Shown here in pieces: positions 55,483 to 63,805 of a stretch of 64,000 nt of DNA. The stretch spans positions 1-64,000 of the forward strand of contig JACPGE010000095.1 in NCBI GenBank assembly GCA_016182605.1, written 5' to 3'. Within the stretch, counting starts at the first letter, position 1. Each line of letters begins with the position of its first letter. The position numbers and the translations under genes are program-made. Source of the DNA: Candidatus Hydrogenedentota bacterium. Its GTDB lineage: Bacteria > Hydrogenedentota > Hydrogenedentia > Hydrogenedentales > JAEUWI01. The notes beneath the pieces were generated by a model. It was given only the letters and a program-made list of their open reading frames with translations. It did no database searches and was not told the DNA's origin.

Positions 55483-56904
55483 ATGGTCAATCGACCTCTA
55501 CTTCTTTTAATGGTGTGTGCGGCTGCGCTTGCCGCGGCCCCGGCGTGTCTTGCGGCCCCGTTGAGCCTGGCCGAGGCGCAAGTGCGCGTGCTTGAGGCCC
55601 ACCCCGCGCTGGAAGCGGAGAACTTTGAAATTGAGGCGGCGGTGGCGCTGGCGGCGCTGGCGCGTCTTCGTCCCAATCCCGTGTTGAGTCTGGAGGTGGA
55701 GGATCTGCGCTGGAGCGGCGTGGACTCGCGCGGAACGGCTTCCAATCTGGGCGTTGGCCTGGAGGGGCTGAACGCGGGGATCGCGCGGGAACGCGGCGAT
55801 GATGGGGGCAGCGGCCCGGACGATGCGGAGTGGACCCTCTCTCTGGAGCAACCCGTCGAATTGGGCGGCAAGCGCGGCAAGCGCGGGGCACTGGCGGAGC
55901 GCGAGGCCGACGTGGCCCGCGCGCGGCTGGAGGTGACCCGTTTCAATCTGCTCTCCGAGGCGGCGCTGGCCTTCGTGGAGGTTCTGGGCGCGCAGGAAGA
56001 ATGTGCCCTGCTCGACGCGGCACGGGCTCGGCTGCAACCGCTCCATGAGGCGGTGGACGCGGGGGTGCAGGCGGGCAAGTATCCGCCGGTGGACTCCCTG
56101 CAAAGCCTCCAGATTGTGGAACAACTGGGTCTCGCGCGCCGGGATGCCGAAACGCGGCTGCGCGTCGCGCGGCAGGCCCTGGCGGGCATGTGGGGCGCGG
56201 CCTCCGCGGACTTTGATTCGGTGGATGGCGCCCTGCCGGCCGCGCCCGGTTTTCCGAAGGACCTGGCCTGGCAGGAGGCGGCAAAACTGCATCCCCTGTA
56301 TCGTGAGTGGGACGCCGTACTGGCGGCAAGCGAAGCGGAGTATGCCCTCGCGCGCGCGGAACGGCTGCCGGATATTGCCGTGACCCTGGGCTATCGCACG
56401 AGGGGCGGCGCGGATGCGTCGTCGCGCGGCTGGTCGGCGGGTACGGACGGCGTGGGCTGGACTGGAAGCGATGAAAGCGGCGACCGGGAGCATTCAGTGC
56501 TGCTGGGCGTAAGCGTGCCCCTGCCGCTGTTCAACCGGAACCGCGGGTCCATCGCCGCGGCGCAATACCGCATGCAGAGCGCGTCCGCCCGGCAGCAGGC
56601 CGCATTGCGGGAACTTGAACGGCGCATGAATGTGCTCGCCGTGGAGATTGAAGGGGAGATCGGCGCATTGACGGAAGCATCGGGGCGGTTGCTGCCGCGG
56701 CTTCGGGAAATCGAGGCCTCCACGCTTGCAGGGTATAACCAGGGGCGTTTCAATGCCTTTGATTACATGCAGGTACTGGAGGATGAATTGGAACTGGAGC
56801 AGGCGCTGCTTGCGCGGCGGACCCGGCTTTATCAGGCGGTGGTGGAACTGGAGCGGCTCTCGGGGCGGCCCCTCGCGGCGGTCTCTGAAGCGGCGGCGAA
56901 GTAG
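55483..56904 (+). CDS. TolC-family outer-membrane efflux protein (CusC/CzcC-like)
   Basis: A 473-residue protein with a signal peptide (cut near residue 25, after CLAA). Its two repeats carry OEP-type helices (LSLAEAQVRVLEAHPALEAENFEIEAAVALAALARLRPNP; LPLFNRNRGSIAAAQYRMQSA). It would form the trimeric outer-membrane channel of the pump. AAGGAG is about 12 nt upstream of the ATG. First of three closely spaced pump genes. Confidence 0.9.
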   Translation: MVNRPLLLLMVCAAALAAAPACLAAPLSLAEAQVRVLEAHPALEAENFEIEAAVALAALARLRPNPVLSLEVEDLRWSGVDSRGTASNLGVGLEGLNAGIARERGDDGGSGPDDAEWTLSLEQPVELGGKRGKRGALAEREADVARARLEVTRFNLLSEAALAFVEVLGAQEECALLDAARARLQPLHEAVDAGVQAGKYPPVDSLQSLQIVEQLGLARRDAETRLRVARQALAGMWGAASADFDSVDGALPAAPGFPKDLAWQEAAKLHPLYREWDAVLAASEAEYALARAERLPDIAVTLGYRTRGGADASSRGWSAGTDGVGWTGSDESGDREHSVLLGVSVPLPLFNRNRGSIAAAQYRMQSASARQQAALRELERRMNVLAVEIEGEIGALTEASGRLLPRLREIEASTLAGYNQGRFNAFDYMQVLEDELELEQALLARRTRLYQAVVELERLSGRPLAAVSEAAAK

Positions 56905-56937
56905 AACGGCTCAACGAATACAAACGAGGGTTAACCC

Positions 56938-58566
56938 ATGAAACATAATGCATTGAATTGGATAAACCGGATTGGATTGGTGGCGGGGCTGGGTGTTGCG
57001 GCGTGGCTGGGTGTGACGGGCGTGATGGGCGTGACGAAGGGCCCGCTTCCCGAGCCACTGGAGGAGGTGCATGCGGAGGCCGCAGGCGAACATGAACACG
57101 CAGCGGAGGGGGAAGAGCATGCCCTCCACGAAAGCCCTGCGGCTGCCTTGGAAGTTGTGAGCACGAAAACCGATGCAGTGGATACGTGTTGTCCGCCGAA
57201 GAAGGGCGTTGTGGAAAAGGCTGAAGGGCATGCGGGCGGGACGCCCCCACCACGGAATGCCGCGGAGGCACAAGCGGAGGAAGAAGGGCACGAAGGCCAC
57301 GCGCACGGCGCGGAGGAACATGATGCCGGCGTACACGCCGAAGAGGCGGATCATGCGGGCCATGAACACGGCGACGAGGGCCATGCTGTTGGCGCGCCGG
57401 GCGAAGCGTGGTGCGGCGAGCACGATGTGGCCGAAGCGCAATGCGCGATCTGTCAACCCGGACGAACGGCCGATCTGAAGCCCGGTGAGAGCCTGCTGCT
57501 GCGCATGGTGTCGGAGACCTCCGCGGAGAAGTCGGGCGTGCGTGTGGGCTTTGCATTGGCGGGCGGGCTCGACACACGGCAGGAACTGCTGGGCGAGGTC
57601 ACTTACAACCAGGCGCGGCGCGCGCACATCACGCCGCGCGTGACGGGGCGCATTGAAGAAGTCTTTGTGTCGGCGGGCGAAACCGTGGAGGCGGGTACGC
57701 CCCTGGTGCGGATGAGCTCGCCGGAGATAGCCGCGGCGAAGGAGGCGCTTCTCACGGCGGTGTCGGAAGGGAACATCGCGTCGAAGCGGCTTGCGAGCGA
57801 GCAACAGCTTTGGGAAGCGAAGGCCACGGCGCGTCAGGCCGTGGACGAAGCGCAGGCGACACAGCAGAAGAGCGCGCATCGCGTGGCCGCGGCCCGGCAG
57901 CAACTGTTGAACATGGGGTTGAGCGAGGGCGATGTGGCGGATGTGCTCAAGAACAGCAGCACGTCCGCGGAGGTCATCGTGGCCGCGCCCTTCGAGGGCA
58001 CGCTGGTGGAGCAGCATGCGGTGCTGGGTGAACTGGCGCAGCCCGGCGTGGAACTCTTCACGCTGGCGGATCTCACGAGCATGTGGCTGCAGATGGCGAT
58101 TCCCGTGCAGCGCGCGGGCAGCGTGCAGCCGGGCGATCATGTCGCGGCGCGATTCGAAGGACTGGGCGACCGGGTTTTTGACGCGTCGGTGGAGTGGGTG
58201 AGCCCCGAGGTGGACAGCGCAACGCGGACGGTGGCGGCCCGCGCCGTGCTGGACAACAGCGAAGGCACGCTGCGGAGCGGTTTGTATGGCCGGATGCGGC
58301 TGGACGCGGAGGATGGCGAGCCCTCCACGAGTGTGCGCGTGCCGCTTGCGGCGGTGCAGCACTACGACGATCGGCCCTATGTGTTTGTGCAGGAGGCGCC
58401 GGATCTTTTCGAGGTGCGCCAGGTACGCATTGGCAGCGAGGCCGCGGGCGAGGCGGAGGTGCTGGAAGGGCTCGGTACGGACGAGTCCGTGGTGCTGGAG
58501 GGGGCCTACCTGGTGAAATCGGAATTTCTGAAGGCGCGCCTGGGCGCAGGATGCACGGATCACTGA
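56938..58566 (+). CDS. RND efflux periplasmic adaptor (CusB/CzcB-like) with long His-rich N-terminus
   Basis: A 542-residue membrane-fusion protein. After an N-terminal membrane anchor comes a region (about 45-165) with some 16 His plus many Glu and Asp, and a Cys pair at VDTCCPP. It ends in WCGEHDVAEAQCAICQP, the heavy-metal-binding motif of many CusB-type proteins. The lipoyl and helical-hairpin domains (ITPRVTGRIEEVFVSAGETVEAGTPL...EVIVAAPFEGTLVE) and beta-barrel follow. It bridges the RND pump and outer-membrane channel, and probably captures metal. Confidence 0.92.
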   Translation: MKHNALNWINRIGLVAGLGVAAWLGVTGVMGVTKGPLPEPLEEVHAEAAGEHEHAAEGEEHALHESPAAALEVVSTKTDAVDTCCPPKKGVVEKAEGHAGGTPPPRNAAEAQAEEEGHEGHAHGAEEHDAGVHAEEADHAGHEHGDEGHAVGAPGEAWCGEHDVAEAQCAICQPGRTADLKPGESLLLRMVSETSAEKSGVRVGFALAGGLDTRQELLGEVTYNQARRAHITPRVTGRIEEVFVSAGETVEAGTPLVRMSSPEIAAAKEALLTAVSEGNIASKRLASEQQLWEAKATARQAVDEAQATQQKSAHRVAAARQQLLNMGLSEGDVADVLKNSSTSAEVIVAAPFEGTLVEQHAVLGELAQPGVELFTLADLTSMWLQMAIPVQRAGSVQPGDHVAARFEGLGDRVFDASVEWVSPEVDSATRTVAARAVLDNSEGTLRSGLYGRMRLDAEDGEPSTSVRVPLAAVQHYDDRPYVFVQEAPDLFEVRQVRIGSEAAGEAEVLEGLGTDESVVLEGAYLVKSEFLKARLGAGCTDH

Positions 58567-58610
58567 CCGGCGGGGTTGGTGGCGAAACAACAACTGAAGC
58601 GAGGTGATCC

Positions 58611-61600
58611 ATGCTTGCTCGATTGGTAGCCCTATGTCTTGAGAACCGTCTGATGGTGTTCAGCGGCTTCTTCGCGGCCTTCATTATTGCGGCGGGAGCG
58701 GTGCCGAAGATACCGCTGGACGCATTTCCAGACACGACGCCGGTGCAGGTGCAGGTGAACACGATCGCGCCCGCGTTGAGCGGCGAAGAAATCGAACAAC
58801 AACTGACGCAGCCCATTGAACTGGCCCTGGGCGGCCTGCCCGGGCTCACGGAAGTGCGATCGGTCAGCAAGTTCGGCCTGTCCCAGGTGACGACGGTCTT
58901 CGACGGCCAGACCAGCATCTACACGGCGCGCCAGTTCATCGCCGAGCGCCTGCAAGGCATCGAACTGCCCGAGGGCGCGGAGCCGCCGGAACTGGGCCCC
59001 ATCTCCAGCGGGCTGGGCGAGGTCTTTCATTACCTTGTGAGCAGCAAAGACGGCTCGCACAGCCTGGAAGAGCTTCGCACGATTCACGACTGGGTGATTA
59101 AGCCGGTGCTGCGCAAGGTGCCGGGCGTGGCGGAGGTGAACGCGTGGGGCGGCTTCGAAAAGCAATACCACGTGTTGCCCGATCCCGCAAAGCTGATCGA
59201 GTACGGGCTGGTGCTGGACGATGTCTTCGGCGCGCTGGAAGGGAACAACACCAACGCGGGCGGCGGCCTGCTGGTGCGCGGCGGTCAAGCCTGGCTGGTG
59301 CAGGGGAAAGGCCGCGTCAGCTCCCTGGAGGATATTGGCAATATTGTGATTGCCTCGCGCGGCGGCCTGCCCATACACGTGCGCGACGTGGCCGGGGTGA
59401 AGATCGGCGCGGAAGTGCGGCGTGGCGCGGTCACGGCGGAGGGCCAGGGGGAGGCGGTGCTCGGCCTGGGCTTCATGCTCATGGGGGAGAACAGCCGCGC
59501 GGTTACCGCCGGCCTGCGGGAGGCGCTGGATCGCATCCGGCCGTCCTTGCCCGCTGACGTGGAAGTAACACTGGCCTACGAACGCACGGACCTGGTGGCG
59601 GAGGTGCTCGGCACGGTACAGCATAACCTCAGCTCGGGCGCGGCGCTCGTGGTCATTGTGTTGTTCGTGCTGCTGGGCAGTGTGCGCGCGGGACTGCTCG
59701 TGGCCATCACCATTCCCATGGCCATGCTTTTCGCGGCGTGGGGCATGGAGCGCTTCGCGATTGCGGCGAGTCTGTTGAGTCTCGGCGCGATCGACTTCGG
59801 TATCATCGTGGATGGCGCCGTGGTGATGGTGGACGCGAACCTGCGCCGCCTTTCCGAGATCCGCGAGGCCGTGGGGCGCAAGCTCACGCGGGCCGAACGG
59901 CTCCAGGCTGTGGTGGAGTCCACCGTGCAAGCCCACCGTCCCGTATTTTTCGGCATGCTGATCATCGGGCTGGTCTTTCTGCCCGTACTCCTGCTGGAAG
60001 GCACGGAAGGCAAAATGTTCCGGCCCATGGCGCTCACCTTTATCTTTGCCCTGGCGGGTGCCCTGGTTCTCGCGGTCTTCCTGGTGCCTGCCCTCTCCTA
60101 CTATCTGTTGCCCGAGGTCAAGGGCGGCGAGAAGGGCGGCCGCATCAACCGCGCGGTGGACGCGGTCTACAGCCGTGTGCTGGGTGGCGCCCTGCGCATG
60201 CGCGGGCTGGTGCTTGGCGGGCTCGCGGCGATCCTGGTCTTCACGCTGATGCAGGCCTCCCGCATGGGGGGCGAGTTCCTGCCGGAACTCCAGGAGGGCG
60301 CGCTCGTCATCAACGTGGTGCGTCTCGCCGGCATCTCGCTGGAGGAATCCACCGCGTACAACACGCGCATGGAGCAACTGTTGAAGGACGCGTTTCCGGA
60401 CGAGGTGCGCATGGTGTGGAGCCGCATCGGCACGGCGGAAGTGGCGACGGATCCCATGGGCATCGAATTGACGGACATCTACATCATGCTGCATCCGCGC
60501 GCGCAGTGGAAGCGCGCCGGCACGCAGGCGGAACTGACGGCGGCGATCGAGGCGGAACTCGGGGACCTTCCCGGTCAGAATCTGGCCATGTCGCAGCCCA
60601 TTGCGCTGCGCATGAACGAGCTGGCCTCGGGCATCCGATCGTCGCTGGGCCTGAAGATTTTTGGCGACGACCTGGATGAACTGGTGAGGCTGGCCGACGA
60701 GGCGCAGGCCATCTTGCAGCAAGTGCCCGGCGTGGAGGATCTCAGCGCGGATCAGATGACCGGTCAGCCCACGGTGGAGATCAAGGCCAACATGGAGGCC
60801 ATCGGGCGCCATGGCGTGCCGGTGAGCACGGTGATGGACATGGTCTCGGTCATGGGCACGCGCAAGGCGGGTTCGGTATTCGAGGGCCAGCGCGTCTTTC
60901 CCCTGGCCGTGCAGTGGCCGGAACACCTGCGCGACGATCCCGATCAACTTGCCGCGTTGTCTGTCCCGCTGCCGAGTGGCGCACAACTTCACCTGGGCGA
61001 CCTGGCGACCGTGACGAAGAAGGAGAGCGTGTCCACCGTGAACCGCGAGTGGGGGAAGCGGCTCATTCGCGTGCAGGCGAACGTGCGCGACCGCGATTTG
61101 GCTTCGTTCGTGCAGGAGGCACAGGCGGCGATCGCGAAGAAGCTAAAACTTCCAGAGGGCTACTACGTGGAGTGGAGCGGTCAGTTTGAAGATTTGCAGC
61201 GCGCGCACCGGAAGTTTCTCATCGTCGTGCCCATTACGCTCGCGGGCATCTTTGTGCTGCTGTGCATCAGTCTGGGCCGCGTGAGCGACGCGCTGCTGGT
61301 CTACACGGGAATTCCCTTCGCCGCTATAGGCGGGGTGCTGGCCTTGCAGGCGCGCGGCATCCCCTTCAGCGTGAGCGCGGCGATAGGCTTTATTGCGCTG
61401 GCCGGCATCGCGGTGCTGAACGGGCAGGTGCTCGTGAGCGCCATCCGCCGCAAGCTCGAAGAGGGCGCCGAAGTGGGCACAGCCGTGGTCGAGGCGGCAT
61501 GCCAGCGGCTGCGCCCCGTGCTGGCCACGTCTATCACTGACGGGCTCGGCTTCCTGCCCATGGCCCTCTCCACCGGCGTCGGCGCGGAAGTGCAGCGCCC

Positions 61601-61736
61601 CCTGGCCACGGTGGTGATAGCGGGGGTCTGTACCAGCACCCTTCTGACGCTGGTGGTGCTGCCCCTAATCTTCACCATGTACTACCGGTTTGAGAAACCC
61701 GCCGCGAATCCGCACGCCGGGGAGGAGGGGGTGTGA
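58611..61736 (+). CDS. heavy-metal RND efflux pump (CzcA/CusA family)
   Basis: A 1041-residue RND transporter of normal length with 12 hydrophobic helices in the RND pattern. The TM4 proton-relay motif is DFGIIVDGAVVMVD (Asp395, Asp401, Asp408). The DFG...VDG form marks divalent-cation pumps (Zn, Co, Ni, Cd), unlike the Cu/Ag type, which lacks DFG. Position 408 is Asp where CzcA-type pumps normally have Glu. With the adaptor and TolC-like genes it spans the whole envelope. It is expressed from the same operon, 44 nt after the adaptor. Confidence 0.93.
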   Translation: MLARLVALCLENRLMVFSGFFAAFIIAAGAVPKIPLDAFPDTTPVQVQVNTIAPALSGEEIEQQLTQPIELALGGLPGLTEVRSVSKFGLSQVTTVFDGQTSIYTARQFIAERLQGIELPEGAEPPELGPISSGLGEVFHYLVSSKDGSHSLEELRTIHDWVIKPVLRKVPGVAEVNAWGGFEKQYHVLPDPAKLIEYGLVLDDVFGALEGNNTNAGGGLLVRGGQAWLVQGKGRVSSLEDIGNIVIASRGGLPIHVRDVAGVKIGAEVRRGAVTAEGQGEAVLGLGFMLMGENSRAVTAGLREALDRIRPSLPADVEVTLAYERTDLVAEVLGTVQHNLSSGAALVVIVLFVLLGSVRAGLLVAITIPMAMLFAAWGMERFAIAASLLSLGAIDFGIIVDGAVVMVDANLRRLSEIREAVGRKLTRAERLQAVVESTVQAHRPVFFGMLIIGLVFLPVLLLEGTEGKMFRPMALTFIFALAGALVLAVFLVPALSYYLLPEVKGGEKGGRINRAVDAVYSRVLGGALRMRGLVLGGLAAILVFTLMQASRMGGEFLPELQEGALVINVVRLAGISLEESTAYNTRMEQLLKDAFPDEVRMVWSRIGTAEVATDPMGIELTDIYIMLHPRAQWKRAGTQAELTAAIEAELGDLPGQNLAMSQPIALRMNELASGIRSSLGLKIFGDDLDELVRLADEAQAILQQVPGVEDLSADQMTGQPTVEIKANMEAIGRHGVPVSTVMDMVSVMGTRKAGSVFEGQRVFPLAVQWPEHLRDDPDQLAALSVPLPSGAQLHLGDLATVTKKESVSTVNREWGKRLIRVQANVRDRDLASFVQEAQAAIAKKLKLPEGYYVEWSGQFEDLQRAHRKFLIVVPITLAGIFVLLCISLGRVSDALLVYTGIPFAAIGGVLALQARGIPFSVSAAIGFIALAGIAVLNGQVLVSAIRRKLEEGAEVGTAVVEAACQRLRPVLATSITDGLGFLPMALSTGVGAEVQRPLATVVIAGVCTSTLLTLVVLPLIFTMYYRFEKPAANPHAGEEGV

Positions 61737-61788
61737 ATGGATTTGCAGCCCTCATGCAGGGGGCTGGGTGTTCGCAAATGAGTGCAGT

Positions 61789-61817
61789 TTGCTGCGTGGG
61801 CGCCTGTGTGGCATAAT
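61789..61817 (+). promoter_or_regulatory. candidate ssrA promoter
   Basis: TTGCTG (61789-61794), 17-nt spacer, CATAAT (61812-61817). Transcription would start near 61824, leaving a short 5' leader (about 55 nt) for removal by RNase P. Confidence 0.5.
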
Positions 61818-61878
61818 GGAGGCGTGGCAGTGTCTGAGCAACACGGCCATCTTTCAACGGCTCACCCAAGCTCTTCGT

Positions 61879-62237
61879 GGGGGCGATCTGGTCTCGACGG
61901 GGGTGGATGAAACGTTGGTTGCGTGTCGAGGAATCCCGTTGGCCTCGTAAAAAAACGGGAACCGTATAACTGCGAACGATCAACAATTCGCAATGGCCGC
62001 CTAACCTCGGCCACGTCCTCCACCTGACTGTCTGCTAGGGTGATCAGGGCGCCAAACAGCGGGCCCCGCGCCAAACCCGGTTGGTGAACCGATTGGCAGG
62101 GTAGGTTTTCACCTGGCGGCCTTGGGTAGCGAGTCTGACGCGACCCCGGGTGGCGAGACCTAAAAGACAGACTACACACGTAGACGCCTCCGTAGAAACG
62201 CTTCCGGACGCGGGTTCGATTCCCGCCGCCTCCACCA
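61879..62237 (+). ncRNA. ssrA: transfer-messenger RNA (tmRNA, ssrA)
   Basis: A one-piece tmRNA of 359 nt. The 5' end GGGGGCGATCTGGTCTCGAC and 3' end CGCCTCCACCA pair as a 7-bp acceptor stem, and the T-arm GGTTCGATTCC is intact. The tag frame starts at 61972 and stops at TAA (62002-62004), encoding ANDQQFAMAA. The AND start and ALAA-like end match tags recognised by ClpXP, whose genes are also in the window. Downstream pseudoknots fill the middle. CCA is encoded. Confidence 0.96.
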
Positions 62238-62249
62238 TCTAAGCATTTG

Positions 62250-62286
62250 CGCCTCTTGATCCCAACTTTGGGTCAAGGGGCGTTTT
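62250..62286 (+). terminator. intrinsic terminator of ssrA
   Basis: The arms CGCCTCTTGATCCCAA and TTTGGGTCAAGGGGCG pair along 15-16 positions (two G-T or similar mismatches), followed at once by TTTT. It lies 13 nt after the tmRNA 3' end. Confidence 0.85.
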
Positions 62287-62784
62287 GCTGCACCGTTGCC
62301 GACAAGTACGTCGGCCTGCGTCTGGCTCGGCCCAAGCGCCACATGTGCGGCGCTTGGCTTCGCATCGGTGGTTTGGAGCGGCCCGCCGTTCTTGATAATC
62401 CCAGAGGCAACTACGCATAATTTATTCGCGGTTCATGGCCAAATCACGAAAATTTGGGACGGGATGGGGCAATTGCTGGAAACCATCGAGAGCATTGCCC
62501 CGGACTTCCAAGAGTCTCTGTTGGAGAGCGGGGTGCCCCGCCGCGAGCGAGTGGAACCGGTTCGCGGGAAAGCGACCGCGCGTATCGGCGTGTGCCGCGA
62601 CGCCTCGCTCGCACCCTGTAACACGAACTCGAAGAAGGTGTACTGCATTGACCACGTCTTGGTCTCGGGCCCATTTGGACTGACAGGCGATTCGTGTGGG
62701 ACAATGAAGGCGGATAAGGAATGTGTGCAGCCGTCCAGCTCGATTGGCGATCTCTGTGTACCGTGCGAAACGGGAGGAACTCGA
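62287..62784. other. accessory DNA downstream of ssrA
   Basis: A 498-nt stretch without a confident gene. A weak open frame (about 62440-62700, containing GMGQLLETIESIAPDFQESLL) could be a decayed gene remnant. The region starts the accessory segment that runs to the right edge. Confidence 0.45.
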
Positions 62785-63057
62785 GTGCCTACGATATCGA
62801 TGTTCTATGGCATTTTGATTCGCATGTTTTTTCATGACACAGACAGGCATCATTTGCCGCACATTCATGCGGATTATCAGGGAGAGGTCGCGGTGTATTC
62901 GATCGAGGGCGGAGAAGTGCTGGCAGGCAGCCTGCCTCCGAAGAAGCACAAGCTGGTGGTTGCATGAATCGAGATTCATCATGAAGACCTGATAGCAGAT
63001 TGGGAATTGGCGGTGAACGGCCAGAACCCGTTGCCCATTCGAGGATTAGACCAATGA
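62785..63057 (+). pseudogene. DUF4160 protein gene interrupted by an in-frame stop
   Basis: The gene begins with GTG at 62785 (GGGAGG about 9 nt upstream) and encodes PTISMFYGILIRMFFHDTDR, then HHLPHIHADYQGEVAVYSIE, a typical DUF4160 start. After KHKLVVA a TGA (62965-62967) stops it. In the same frame the family's ending follows intact (IEIHHEDLIADWELAVNGQN...GLDQ, stop at 63055). The conserved residue at the TGA position is normally Trp, so a single TGG-to-TGA change explains it. Family members pair with DUF2442 and resemble toxin-antitoxin or regulatory pairs. Confidence 0.85.
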
Positions 63058-63317
63058 AGATAGCAAGTGTCTTATCGCGGGAAGACGGCACCTTGCACGT
63101 GGCCGCCGAAGATGGGCGTTCCGGCATTTTTGATGTTCGCCCTTATATGGAATCGCCTGCCTTCTTACCGTTGAAGGACTGGGCTGAGTTTTCCCAGGTT
63201 CGAAACGGGAGCTACTATATCGAGTGGCGGTGTGGGGCCGATTTGTCCGCTGACACGATCGAGGCGCGTTGGCAAGAAAGCGCGGCTTCCGACGCCCTGC
63301 AAGCGCCTTGCTCCTGA
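63054..63317 (+). CDS. DUF2442 protein
   Basis: An 87-residue protein. LHVAAEDGRSGIFDVRPYMESPAFLPLKD followed by FSQVRNGSYYIEWRCGADLSADTIEARW is the DUF2442 pattern. Its ATG overlaps the end of the DUF4160 frame (ATGA), the standard arrangement of this pair, so translation of this gene may suffer from the upstream stop. Function unknown; proposed as the antitoxin or DNA-binding half. Confidence 0.85.
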   Translation: MKIASVLSREDGTLHVAAEDGRSGIFDVRPYMESPAFLPLKDWAEFSQVRNGSYYIEWRCGADLSADTIEARWQESAASDALQAPCS

Positions 63318-63688
63318 GCAACGGAGGTGGCGGGCAGGGACCATGACCTCGACCGCCAGGTCGCGCTTAAGGTGGCCTCGGATTCGCATCGACAGGTTGC
63401 CACGGGGGCCGCGCTGCCGGGTCTCGCCGGTGCCTTGTTGCAGACGCTGGCATCCTCCAAGTCGACGGGGGGGCAAATGGCAGATGAGATTAAGTACACC
63501 GGCACGGTGGCAGTGTCTTCTAACGCCGGAAAATGGCCAAGCTGCCGACCGGCACAAACCCTTGTTCTCACGTCTGATTTCCGCAGCACCCACGGATTTC
63601 GGCGTCAGCTCGATTGGCTTGTTCGATGGCGTTCCGAGACAAGCAATCGTAACGCACCTCAATCATTACTGTTCATGCTCATTTCGCT
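63318..63688. other. accessory DNA without recognisable gene
   Basis: A 371-nt segment between DUF2442 and the insertion-sequence end. Open frames exist but show no family features, and I see no RNA or repeat. Confidence 0.45.
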
Positions 63689-63757
63689 GATTCCGGCCAC
63701 CGATTCCAGAGGAAGGCAGCCGGTGATTCCGAAGGAAGGCGGCCACGTTTCCGGGGG
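63689..63757. repeat. tandem repeats at the presumed IS21-family terminus
   Basis: Direct repeats with the lead GATTCC begin at 63689, 63702 and 63725. The two 23-nt units at 63702 and 63725 agree at about 17 positions (GATTCC.., GGAAGGC, GCC). Iterated repeats of this size near the ends are typical transposase-binding sites of IS21-family elements, and these lie just outside istB. Confidence 0.5.
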
Positions 63758-63805
63758 TCTTTGCTCGGGATCGGAGCGTAGCGGCGCGGGGATTCAATTG
63801 TGGGT

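Noticed and set aside
58632-60992. A 786-residue minus-strand frame opposite the RND pump
   Set aside because: Antisense shadow of a conserved transporter; no recognisable domain.
62965-62967. TGA read as Trp or Gly through an alternative genetic code
   Set aside because: Many intact genes here end in TGA exactly at family-typical C-termini, so code 11 applies and the stop is most likely a mutation.
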